13,982 nt of DNA from Oscillospiraceae bacterium (GTDB taxonomy: Bacteria > Bacillota > Clostridia > Oscillospirales > Oscillospiraceae), in NCBI GenBank assembly GCA_009786775.1, contig WQRL01000009.1, positions 357-14,338 on the forward strand. Direction: 5' to 3'. Position numbers and translations under genes: made by a program. The notes under the pieces are model-generated. The model made no database searches and was not told the origin of the DNA. It saw nothing but the letters and a program-made list of their open reading frames with translations. Below, piece after piece: positions 1-6,021 of this stretch. Each line of letters starts with the position of its first letter. Positions within the stretch are counted from its first letter, which is position 1.

Positions 1-898
1 CCCGCCTGCCGGGGTCGGTGCGAAGCCCGATGCGCAAAGCGTCAAGAGCCTGCTCATAGTGGAAACGGAGCTTGGAAAGGTCGGTGCACCGCCTGGAAAT
101 CCCACAGCTCATATTATGTTCTTTTAGAAAAGTCCCCAACTGGGCAAGCTCGGACTTAAAAATATCCCGGATATGTGTGAGCCCTGCTGCAATAACGATT
201 TGCTCATCATATATGAGAGCTTGGCCGCCGCTAATCATCTTTTCCAAAATGTCGCGCATATAAGTTATAGAGAAATGTTGAGGGCCGTATCCTGTTACAT
301 CAAAAACAAAAACGTAAGTGTTCCGTTTGAGCCCGATGTTTAGAGCCCGTATGCGCTCTTCAAGAATATCAGGGTCAGGGGGTTCTCCGTTTAGCAGGCT
401 TTCTATGAAGTTTTCGTACAACAATCCTCTGGCAAACTGCTTAGCGCTATCCCGTTGTATAAGGGCGGAAGCTGCATCGCCGAGGAGAAGCAGCTTCTGT
501 TCATCATCTTTAGTAAATGCCCTGCAAAATTCCACGACCGTCAGAGTGGCCGCAAGTTTGCCATTTATTGGTACTTTTAATAACATTCTGCGGCACAGGC
601 TGCCGCCTCCGCTGCGGACAAACGGGGCATTGCTGCGCTCTAGCTTCTCGGCCAGGTTGTCACGAAGCCCGTCTGTCACAGTTTGCACCGAAAGACAGCC
701 ATCGCGCTTGAGCTCCTGCCATTGTGCATCCTCAGGAATGTCAATGTCCGAAGTAAGTGCCAGAGCTTTCCAAGTTTTGTCAGTCAGGGCTATCGGATTG
801 CCAAGCATTTCAAACCCTATGGCCATAAGCTGGCCGTAGCCGGTTACAGAACCTGCAACAGCGGAAAGCAGCCTGCCGGCATAATTGTCCTTGTACAA
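1..898 (-). CDS. PucR/CdaR-family transcriptional regulator (3' end outside window)
   Basis: The minus strand is open from a TTG at 898 to the left edge, giving 299 codons of the N-terminal part. An in-frame TAG (909-907) lies just upstream, and a Shine-Dalgarno sequence (AGAGGTG, 909-903) precedes the TTG, so TTG is the best start. Residues ~1-160 read as a GAF-like sensor region of the type found in CdaR/PucR proteins (GNPIALTDKTWK, then KVPINGKLAATLTVVEF). Residues ~165-299 read as the degenerate GGDEF-like middle domain, preceded by the helix LLYENFIESLLNG and containing the family-typical HYEQALDALRIG. The C-terminal PucR helix-turn-helix should follow but lies outside the window. Members are cytoplasmic DNA-binding activators that sense small metabolites. 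It has its own promoter and follows an aldehyde dehydrogenase on the same strand, which it may regulate (inference). Family assignment is fairly sure; ligand and targets are unknown. Confidence 0.82.
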   Translation of the reverse strand, partial: MYKDNYAGRLLSAVAGSVTGYGQLMAIGFEMLGNPIALTDKTWKALALTSDIDIPEDAQWQELKRDGCLSVQTVTDGLRDNLAEKLERSNAPFVRSGGGSLCRRMLLKVPINGKLAATLTVVEFCRAFTKDDEQKLLLLGDAASALIQRDSAKQFARGLLYENFIESLLNGEPPDPDILEERIRALNIGLKRNTYVFVFDVTGYGPQHFSITYMRDILEKMISGGQALIYDEQIVIAAGLTHIRDIFKSELAQLGTFLKEHNMSCGISRRCTDLSKLRFHYEQALDALRIGLRTDPGRR

Positions 899-930
899 AA
901 AGCACCTCTAAAAAAATATCTTTGGTGTAA

Positions 931-959
931 ATTGTAGCATAGCGGTGTAACCTTGCCAA
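931..959 (-). promoter_or_regulatory. Sigma-A promoter of the PucR-family gene
   Basis: On the minus strand TTGGCA (959-954) is followed by a 17-nt spacer and TACAAT (936-931). A TG at 939-938, one base before the -10, makes it an extended -10 promoter. It lies about 33 bp upstream of the TTG start. The regulator is therefore probably transcribed on its own as well as by read-through from the dehydrogenase gene. Confidence 0.75.
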
Positions 960-1012
960 TCGGCACAACTATGAAATGATTTCACAGCTTATATGCCGGT
1001 GCGGAATATAAG

Positions 1013-1110
1013 CTGCCGCAAAACATGCATATGCCAATGTTTCGGCACTCAGTTTTGCAGCCCTTGGGTTAAGGGCTGCAAAACCATATGTCTGCATGTT
1101 TTTGCGGCAG
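1013..1110. repeat. Nested inverted repeat (cruciform-like) between aldehyde dehydrogenase and regulator
   Basis: An inner perfect 14-bp inverted repeat, GTTTTGCAGCCCTT (1052-1065) and its complement (1071-1084), encloses a 5-nt loop GGGTT. It is nested inside an imperfect outer repeat: arm 1013-1033 begins CTGCCGCAAAACATGCA and its partner is 1085-1110, with a 1-nt and a 3-nt insertion in the right arm. The structure lies 35 bp past the dehydrogenase stop codon and would fold in its mRNA. It lacks the trailing T tract of an intrinsic terminator on either strand; instead T runs begin and A runs end the inner stem. It may act as an RNA-stabilising hairpin or be a small non-coding mobile repeat. 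Confidence 0.7.
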
Positions 1111-1144
1111 ATAAAAGTTAGTTATGTTTTAAGATATGGGGCAA

Positions 1145-2608
1145 TTACTCAATGAGGCAAACAGTGGTCATTTTCTGAACTGTATACTCCAAAACCCCTT
1201 GATATCCGCCTTCACGGCCGCCTACTCCTGAGGCCTTCACTCCGCCCCAAGGTGCTTCCGCTGCTATGAAGTTATGTGAATTGACAGAGAAAGTGCCGAC
1301 TGTAAGGCCTTTGCCCAAAGTTAGCGCACGGGCGACATTTTTAGACCAGATGGAAGCTGTGAGGCCGTAATTATTATCCTCAGCAAGACGCATGACTTCA
1401 GCTTCATCATTCCATTTGAGCATGACAGCCACCGGTCCGAAAATTTCTTCGCGGTAAATCTTCATATCGGGAGTTACATCGGTGAAAACAGTCGGGGGGA
1501 TGAAATATCCGTTGTCATATTCAGGGCCTGTGAGCCTCTCTCCTCCCAAGACTAGCTTTGCACCCTGCTCTTTGCCTGACCCAATGTACTTCATAACATT
1601 ATCAAAATGCTCTTTAGAAACTAGAGGTCCCATGTCTGAATCGGGCTTTAAGGGGTCGCCCACCTTGAGGTGCTTTGCATGGGTGAGGTATTTTTCAAGA
1701 AACTCATCGAAAACATCTTCATGGATGTAATAGCGCCCTGGTGAGCCGCAAGCCTGTCCGCAGTTGAAGAACTGGTGGTGGCCCAGAACTTCCACAGCAC
1801 GGTCGAGATTTGCGTCAGGAAAGATTATTGCTGGGTTTTTGCCACCGAGCTCCATTACCAGTTTCTTTAGAGTGGGAGCGGCGGCCTTCATTATTTCCAC
1901 CCCTGTTTCGGTGCTGCCTGTAAATCCTACACAATCAATGCCGGGGTGCTCTGCCATATATGTACCAACTGTGCTGCCGGGCCCTGTGATAATGTTAACT
2001 GCGCCCTTGGGCAGTTCTTCAAAAGATGAGAGAAATTCTGCCAGTTTGAGGGAACTGATAGCGTTAATGCTGGGAACCTTCAGAACACTCGTACAACCTG
2101 CTGCGAGGGAGAGTGCGACTTTTTGAACCATGAGGAAAAAAGGCAGGTTCCATGGTGTAATCAATGCACAAACGCCTGCCGGCACCCGCTCAAGCATGTA
2201 CATCCTGTCGGAGCTTGAGGGTATGTAGTGCCCTTCAATATGGCGGGCATAGGCACCGGCCTGGATGAAGTTTCCGGATGCGCCCATAACATCAGGGCCA
2301 AAGGCTAAATGTGCAGGAAGCCCGTGCTCCATAGCTGAAAGGGGAGGGACTTCTTTTTTTCCAAACTCGTTTCTAAGTTTTTCGCCCATTTTAAGAAGCA
2401 GGTCGCTGCGCTGATTGGCAGTTCTGCCTGACCAAACCGGAAAAGCTGCCCTGGCCGCTGCCACCGCCTTGTCAACATCGGCCTTGCCCGCAAGCGGCAC
2501 AGTGCCCAAATCCTCGCCGGTTGTAACATTTTTGACTGCAAAAGTCTTGCCGGATTCGGCATTGACCCATTCGCCGTTTATCCACATTTTCATATTGCCG
2601 TAAATCAT
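1145..2608 (-). CDS. NAD(P)-dependent aldehyde dehydrogenase
   Basis: This 487-residue protein is a full-length member of the aldehyde dehydrogenase superfamily, soluble enzymes that oxidise aldehydes to carboxylic acids with NAD(P)+. Visible landmarks are the cofactor-binding loop ITPWNLPFF with N154, the K177 region LKVPS, the FTGSTETG glycine-rich turn (229-236), the general base E253 in MELGGKNP, the catalytic nucleophile C287 in FNCGQACGSPGR, and EEIFGPV near 388-394. All core catalytic residues are therefore present. The N-terminus WINGEWVNAESGKTF is typical of the family. The ATG at 2608 follows a strong AGGAGGAG with 4 nt spacing. The substrate cannot be read from sequence; the neighbouring PucR-type regulator hints at a catabolic role. 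The C-terminal half of the first domain (FGKKEVPPLSAMEHG) differs from common members. Confidence 0.93.
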   Translation of the reverse strand: MIYGNMKMWINGEWVNAESGKTFAVKNVTTGEDLGTVPLAGKADVDKAVAAARAAFPVWSGRTANQRSDLLLKMGEKLRNEFGKKEVPPLSAMEHGLPAHLAFGPDVMGASGNFIQAGAYARHIEGHYIPSSSDRMYMLERVPAGVCALITPWNLPFFLMVQKVALSLAAGCTSVLKVPSINAISSLKLAEFLSSFEELPKGAVNIITGPGSTVGTYMAEHPGIDCVGFTGSTETGVEIMKAAAPTLKKLVMELGGKNPAIIFPDANLDRAVEVLGHHQFFNCGQACGSPGRYYIHEDVFDEFLEKYLTHAKHLKVGDPLKPDSDMGPLVSKEHFDNVMKYIGSGKEQGAKLVLGGERLTGPEYDNGYFIPPTVFTDVTPDMKIYREEIFGPVAVMLKWNDEAEVMRLAEDNNYGLTASIWSKNVARALTLGKGLTVGTFSVNSHNFIAAEAPWGGVKASGVGGREGGYQGVLEYTVQKMTTVCLIE

Positions 2609-2643
2609 AATGCTCCTCCTATTAAATGTATTTTCAAAGTCAT

Positions 2644-2673
2644 AATATAACAGGGGATAATTAGGCGCGTCAT
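2644..2673 (-). promoter_or_regulatory. Possible promoter of the aldehyde dehydrogenase gene
   Basis: On the minus strand ATGACG (2673-2668), an 18-nt spacer and TATATT (2649-2644) make a weak sigma-A match 36 bp ahead of the ATG. The poor -35 would suit an activator-dependent promoter; a palindrome at 2700-2721 lies at about -60 relative to the start this implies. This is a suggestion only. Confidence 0.35.
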
Positions 2674-2699
2674 ATGATGTGATGAAAAACCATGTCCAA

Positions 2700-2721
2700 A
2701 TTTCGTCTATAATGACGAAAT
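2700..2721. promoter_or_regulatory. Perfect inverted repeat ATTTCGTC-N6-GACGAAAT, candidate operator
   Basis: Eight-base arms ATTTCGTC (2700-2707) and GACGAAAT (2714-2721) flank TATAAT. The size and symmetry fit a dimeric regulator site. It lies in the spacer between the dehydrogenase (minus) and lipoprotein (plus) genes, about 92 bp upstream of the dehydrogenase ATG. The enclosed TATAAT has no acceptable -35 at 16-18 bp on the plus strand, so it is not called as a promoter. Confidence 0.45.
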
Positions 2722-2767
2722 AAATGCGCCCTCAAAGAGATGTGCAATGTGAAGGCACTGGGGTTGG

Positions 2768-2790
2768 TTGCGTCCATTGATGGACGGCAA
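2768..2790. repeat. Inverted repeat TTGC-GTCCAT / ATGGAC-GGCAA
   Basis: CGTCCAT (2771-2777) and ATGGACG (2780-2786) are perfect complements around a 2-nt centre, extended outward by TTG/GCAA with one unpaired G. A 2-nt loop is too tight for an ideal RNA hairpin, so a DNA-level operator is as likely as an RNA structure. The function is unknown. Confidence 0.45.
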
Positions 2791-2866
2791 GCTGCAAAAA
2801 AGGGCCGAAATGAAGCGGCAGTACGCTAATTCACAGAAAATTCATGAATTGTTCGCAGAATAAGTG

Positions 2867-2896
2867 CTGACTTTTCAAGTGGTTTTAAGGTTTAAT
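2867..2896 (+). promoter_or_regulatory. Possible promoter of the lipoprotein gene
   Basis: CTGACT (2867-2872), an 18-nt spacer and TTTAAT (2891-2896) form a moderate sigma-A match. A second A/T-rich hexamer, TAAAAT, overlaps downstream at 2898-2903. It would give a leader of about 100 nt that includes the palindrome at 2934-2949. Confidence 0.35.
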
Positions 2897-2933
2897 GTAA
2901 AATGTCGAATTTACGGCGTTATGCAAATTTCAA

Positions 2934-2949
2934 AACATTTGCAAATGTT
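2934..2949. promoter_or_regulatory. Perfect 16-bp palindrome AACATTTGCAAATGTT with an adjacent half-site
   Basis: The sequence is its own reverse complement over 16 bp. A further half-site, ATGCAAAT, lies at 2921-2928, so TGCAAAT also pairs with ATTTGCA (2937-2943). It sits between the suggested promoter and the start of the lipoprotein gene, where a bound repressor could block elongation. This is a candidate operator; the protein is unknown. Confidence 0.45.
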
Positions 2950-3007
2950 ACGAAAAAGGCTGTTATGCCGTCATTTTGGACAGGAAAAAAGAATTTTTGG
3001 AGGAAAT

Positions 3008-4711
3008 ATGCTTAAAATCAAAAAAACTTATAAAACTTGCGCTGCTTTATTGTTCGCGGTGGTTATGGCTCTTGCAGTCACGGCTTGCAGCAATGATGTA
3101 GCTGAACTCCCGCTTGCAGAAGATCCTGCCCGTGCTGTTGCTGATGCGGATTATGTTTCTGATGCGGTTGTGTATGAGGAACCGGAAGTAAACGAATTTT
3201 ATGAAACTGTAATGGGTTTTGTAAGTGCACAGGCTGAGTCTTTTGGAATGGTCACCGGTGATTCTTCCGTGACTTTTGAAATCGGATTGGAAGGCTCACA
3301 GCCTCTGACATTTGAATTTCTGATGGAATTGGTTGAGGATTTCATATGGGCGGAAATTGAAGGGATGCCAATTGAGTTTCCTGAATTTGAGGAGTTTATT
3401 GCAGAACATTCACTTAGATTCCGCGTAGAGTCTTCTTCGGACGAAAACTGGAATATGGCCTTTAATTTTAGTATGCCTTCTCAAGCAGGCGGCTATGTTG
3501 ATCTTCTTGATATCATATTTGTTGACAATGTTATATACATAAGCATGGCCCCGATTTTGGACATTGCCGACTTCTTAATCGATATAGCTTTTGAACTCTT
3601 CTTGTTTGATATGCTAGAAGCGCAGGGCTTGGATGTGCAAGATGCTTCAATTGAACTAGATGAGCTTCTGACAACAATCTCTGTTCTTTCTGAGTTTGGT
3701 TTTTTACCTCCGGAGGTCGCCGATATTTTAGGCGCAGTAGAGATTTTATTCCAGATGGAGTATTTAGCTATCGACTTAAACGATATCCCGGACATGGAGT
3801 TTTTTGAAGAAATGATGGAGGCTTCACTCGATTTTTATGAGCCTTTCATCGCTTTTTCCGAAGATCTTGTTTTAGTATTTGCCCAGCAGTCCTTACTTGA
3901 TTTAGTTGAGGAACTGGATATTATTTCAAGGGACGGCGGATGGTATGTGCTTGAATTTGACGAAGTTCAGGCTGGGCTGCTGCTGGAAGAAATTTTCCGC
4001 ATAGCTTATGAGTATGCTGTGGCCGTCACTTACATATTTAACCAAATCATTGAGTTATATGCCGATATGGGCATTATGCCGGTGTATGAGATTGCACCCA
4101 GCGATTTGCGTGAGGGGCTTGAGTTCTTTGATCCTTCCTTCTTTGACGAATTCACAGCACTTGTATCATACAAGGTTAGGGCAGATGGCGGAACTCAGGA
4201 AAGCGTGTTTTCCATCGCAATAACTCCAGAAGAGCTGGATGACACGATAGTTATCAGTATGTACACAGAGGTGTCGCCGCGGGCAGGCCTTATTACTGCA
4301 CCTGCGGGCGCGGTTACCTCAGTAGATGAAATACTTTTAGAGTTCTTGGGAATCGGACTTGCAGACTTGGTGGATATGAACATGGGTTTTGTGGATGTTA
4401 TGGCACCTGTGGCGGTGTTTGACATGTCTGATTTCGAAAATGCCGGACATGCGCAAGTTCTTGTAGGCACCTGGCATTGGGACCTTGATGATGGTTACAC
4501 ATATGTCTTTGAAGCAGACGGCGTGGTGACACGCGGGTTTGAAGGTACGCCTGAAACTCTGGAGTGGGGCACAATTGACAACCAGCTCATTATGATTGGC
4601 GATAGCGCATGGGGACCGGAAATATGGGCCTTTGAGGTTGTAGGCGATGTGCTAACAATAACAAGCGAACAGGTTGCCGGGATTTCATTTAGCTATATTC
4701 GGGCGAGCTAA
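3008..4711 (+). CDS. Large acidic lipoprotein with C-terminal lipocalin-like domain
   Basis: The start is set at ATG 3008 because TTTTGGAGGAAAT gives an ideal ribosome site there; the frame is open further upstream but without any such signal. The 567-residue product begins with a lipoprotein signal: basic MLKIKKTYKTC, a hydrophobic stretch, and the lipobox VTAC with acylated Cys27, so it should be anchored on the outer face of the membrane. The mature part is strongly acidic and alternates beta-rich stretches (around VTFEIGLEGSQPLTFEF and DNVIYISMAPILDI) with amphipathic helices. Its first half loosely resembles LppX/LolA-like ligand-binding lipoproteins of Clostridia (low confidence). Residues ~484-567 (GTWHWDLDDGYTYVFEADG to YIRA) form a separate small beta domain of the DUF5640/lipocalin-like type. 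It appears monocistronic. The role is unknown; ligand binding at the cell surface is an inference. Confidence 0.85.
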   Translation: MLKIKKTYKTCAALLFAVVMALAVTACSNDVAELPLAEDPARAVADADYVSDAVVYEEPEVNEFYETVMGFVSAQAESFGMVTGDSSVTFEIGLEGSQPLTFEFLMELVEDFIWAEIEGMPIEFPEFEEFIAEHSLRFRVESSSDENWNMAFNFSMPSQAGGYVDLLDIIFVDNVIYISMAPILDIADFLIDIAFELFLFDMLEAQGLDVQDASIELDELLTTISVLSEFGFLPPEVADILGAVEILFQMEYLAIDLNDIPDMEFFEEMMEASLDFYEPFIAFSEDLVLVFAQQSLLDLVEELDIISRDGGWYVLEFDEVQAGLLLEEIFRIAYEYAVAVTYIFNQIIELYADMGIMPVYEIAPSDLREGLEFFDPSFFDEFTALVSYKVRADGGTQESVFSIAITPEELDDTIVISMYTEVSPRAGLITAPAGAVTSVDEILLEFLGIGLADLVDMNMGFVDVMAPVAVFDMSDFENAGHAQVLVGTWHWDLDDGYTYVFEADGVVTRGFEGTPETLEWGTIDNQLIMIGDSAWGPEIWAFEVVGDVLTITSEQVAGISFSYIRAS

Positions 4712-4942
4712 TACAGCGTTTCTAAAAATACACGAACGAACACAACTCCGCCCCTATGGAAAACAGACAGTTTTTCGTAGGGGCGCGCTTTATGATGCTG
4801 TGCTAAATTACAGCCGTAATACCACGAACGGACCTTTCGCGCGCCGCTATAGGCAAGCTCTAAAATCACGGCCGCACGGTGAAGATATGGTTAAATAATT
4901 TTGATGATATTTTTCACCCCTAGGTGGCGGGTGAATTCCGGC
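4712..4942. other. Non-coding spacer with nested repeats and GGTGAA half-sites
   Basis: No credible gene lies between the lipoprotein and the LytTR gene. Besides the hairpin at 4749-4785, GGCGCGC (4782-4788) is complementary to GCGCGCC (4839-4845), and the word CACGAACG occurs on either side of the structure. Nearer the LytTR promoter, TTCACCC (4913-4919) and GGGTGAA (4929-4935) form a 7-bp inverted repeat with a 9-nt centre that ends 7 bp before the -35. A third copy, GGTGAA, lies at 4878-4883. These half-sites are candidate binding sites for the LytTR protein or another regulator. Confidence 0.45.
4749..4785 (+). terminator. 16-bp hairpin downstream of the lipoprotein gene
   Basis: CGCCCCTATGGAAAAC (4749-4764) pairs with GTTTTTCGTAGGGGCG (4770-4785) around the loop AGACA, with two G-U pairs and no bulge. 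It lies 38 bp past the lipoprotein stop. The following CGCTTTATG is only weakly T-rich, so termination is plausible but not textbook. The GTAGGGGCG arm looks like interspersed repeats seen in clostridial genomes (recalled, not checked). Confidence 0.5.
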
Positions 4943-4971
4943 TTGACAAATAGCCGTAAGATGTGCATAAT
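4943..4971 (+). promoter_or_regulatory. Consensus sigma-A promoter of the LytTR-DUF3021 operon
   Basis: TTGACA (4943-4948), exactly 17 nt, then CATAAT (4966-4971). It lies about 47 bp upstream of the GTG start of the LytTR gene. With a perfect -35 and five of six matches at -10, this is the clearest promoter on the plus strand in the left half of the window. The inverted repeat just upstream would be well placed for control. Confidence 0.8.
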
Positions 4972-5018
4972 TTGTTAAAAATGAGGATAAATGAAAAAGA
5001 TTGAGGGGAGGTGAACTC

Positions 5019-5456
5019 GTGAGAATAATCATGGAACAGCCGCAGCCGGATGAAGAAGATCAAATTATAGTGAGGTGCAGAAATTTGTCGTCTGAAATTA
5101 TTTCGCTTCTGGGGCAAATTCAGACACAGGGCGAGTTTCTAATAGGATACACCGGCGATGAGATTCACAGAGTTCCATCCCGTGATATTTATTATGTTGA
5201 GGCAATAGACCGGAAGACCTTTCTGTATTGCGAGAGCAAGGTTTATGAAAGTAAACAAAAGCTCTATGAACTGGAAGAGGATTTCGGGTCAGGTGATTTT
5301 ATACGTGTTTCAAAATCAGTTATTTTGAATATGAGCAAAATCAAGTCGCTCTTGCCATCGCTTTCGGGAAGGATTGAGGTAGTTTTGAAAAATGATGAAC
5401 GGGTGATTATTTCCCGCCAATATGTGCAGGAACTAAAGAAACTTTTAGGCGTATAG
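5019..5456 (+). CDS. Stand-alone LytTR DNA-binding regulator
   Basis: The GTG at 5019 is chosen because GGGGAGGTG (5005-5013) sits 7 nt from it; the resulting N-terminus MRIIMEQPQPDEEDQIIVRC matches the pattern of LytTR proteins that pair with DUF3021 genes. The product is 145 residues. Residues 1-40 form a short acidic/helical lead, and residues ~44-145 a LytTR beta-rich domain (HRVPSRDIYYVEAIDRKT, YELEEDF, FIRVSKSVILNMSKIKSLLP, VIISRQYVQELKKLL). No receiver domain is present, so it is not a phosphorylation-driven response regulator. In LytTR regulatory systems such as HdrRM and BrsRM of streptococci, a membrane protein encoded next door restrains the regulator; the two DUF3021-type genes downstream fit that scheme. 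Autoregulation of its own promoter is likely by analogy. Family certain, targets unknown. Confidence 0.9.
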   Translation: MRIIMEQPQPDEEDQIIVRCRNLSSEIISLLGQIQTQGEFLIGYTGDEIHRVPSRDIYYVEAIDRKTFLYCESKVYESKQKLYELEEDFGSGDFIRVSKSVILNMSKIKSLLPSLSGRIEVVLKNDERVIISRQYVQELKKLLGV

Positions 5457-5471
5457 AATTAGAGGTGTGCG

Positions 5472-5891
5472 ATGAACCTAGACGAACTACTGCACCGTAT
5501 GGTGATAGCTTTTTTTATGATATTTACAGGTATTGCGCTAGCGGTGGCCGCTATCCGTGCTCTGTCAGGTGTTAGAGCTGATTTTTTTCAAGAAGTGCCA
5601 TGGATGCTGCTCTTGGCGGCTTTGACAAATTTGATGCATTTAGTACTGTATTCAAAAAAGGAACTCAGCAGAAAGAATATGATAATACGCAACGCAATAG
5701 CACTTGCAGGTGTACTAATTATAGTCACGGCACTAGTTAGCCTTAGGTGGTATTTTACTCCGGTAACATGGGGTATGGTATGGGTATCTGCTGTAGTGGT
5801 TTTTTCGTTTGTAGTATGGCTGGATATATACAGAACTCAGAGAATTGTAAGCAAAATCAGTAAAAAATTAAAATCCCGCTATAAGGACTGA
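5472..5891 (+). CDS. DUF3021-type four-helix membrane protein, copy 1
   Basis: The 139-residue product has four predicted membrane helices (about 8-30, 42-60, 72-91, 99-117) and a basic C-terminal tail ending KISKKLKSRYKD, expected in the cytoplasm. Length, helix number, the position 15 bp after a LytTR gene and the ribosome site AGAGGTG ahead of ATG 5472 all match the DUF3021 partner of LytTR regulators. Proposed role (by analogy with HdrM/BrsM): a membrane-bound antagonist or signal sensor that holds the LytTR protein inactive. It shares roughly 60% identity over its whole length, without gaps, with the next gene. It is co-transcribed with the LytTR gene. Confidence 0.85.
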   Translation: MNLDELLHRMVIAFFMIFTGIALAVAAIRALSGVRADFFQEVPWMLLLAALTNLMHLVLYSKKELSRKNMIIRNAIALAGVLIIVTALVSLRWYFTPVTWGMVWVSAVVVFSFVVWLDIYRTQRIVSKISKKLKSRYKD

Positions 5892-5906
5892 GTGGGTTTT
5901 AGCGAA

Positions 5907-5935
5907 CGTGGCATAGGGTAAGACGGGTTGCCACG
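5907..5935 (+). other. Hairpin after DUF3021 copy 1
   Basis: CGTGGCA (5907-5913) pairs with TGCCACG (5929-5935) around a 15-nt loop. There is no T tract, so it is at most a weak terminator or a processing hairpin. The GTGGC/GCCAC arms recur in the hairpin after copy 2 (6447-6490), suggesting that both descend from the same 3' structure. Confidence 0.45.
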
Positions 5936-5968
5936 CCTGCCGGACAGCGGTTTAGCTTAGCCTGAGAA

Positions 5969-6004
5969 TATGTGCTGGGACTAAAGAAACTTTCGGTTGT
6001 ATAG
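5969..6004 (+). pseudogene. Remnant of the 3' end of the LytTR gene
   Basis: These 36 bases encode YVLGLKKLSVV-stop and match the last 12 codons of the intact LytTR gene (5421-5456, YVQELKKLLGV-stop) at 30 of 36 positions, including the stop codon. The remnant occupies the same place relative to DUF3021 copy 2 as the true end does relative to copy 1. No LytTR similarity is seen upstream of about 5967. It marks the left boundary of the duplicated segment. Confidence 0.85.
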
Positions 6005-6021
6005 GAATATAGGAGAATGCG

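Noticed and set aside
318..839. 173-codon open frame on the plus strand
   Set aside because: It lies opposite the PucR-family gene, whose minus-strand translation is clearly homologous to a known family, has a promoter and a ribosome site. The plus frame is an antisense shadow.
2753..2772. Sigma-54-like sequence GGCACTGGGGTTGGTTGC
   Set aside because: The GG and GC elements are 14 nt apart instead of the required 10.
2803..2820. Minus-strand terminator-like GCCG-N8-CGGC followed by T6
   Set aside because: The stem is only 4 bp and no minus-strand gene lies upstream for it to terminate.
2735..2835. Possible riboswitch (AGAGATGTGC to AGGGCCGAAATGAAGC words recalling a lysine aptamer)
   Set aside because: The expected stems and the order of conserved bases do not follow; no family could be matched by eye, and it lies over 170 nt from the next start codon.
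2864..3007. 48-codon upstream extension of the lipoprotein
   Set aside because: The extension would bury the lipoprotein signal peptide inside the protein and has no ribosome site, whereas ATG 3008 has an ideal one.
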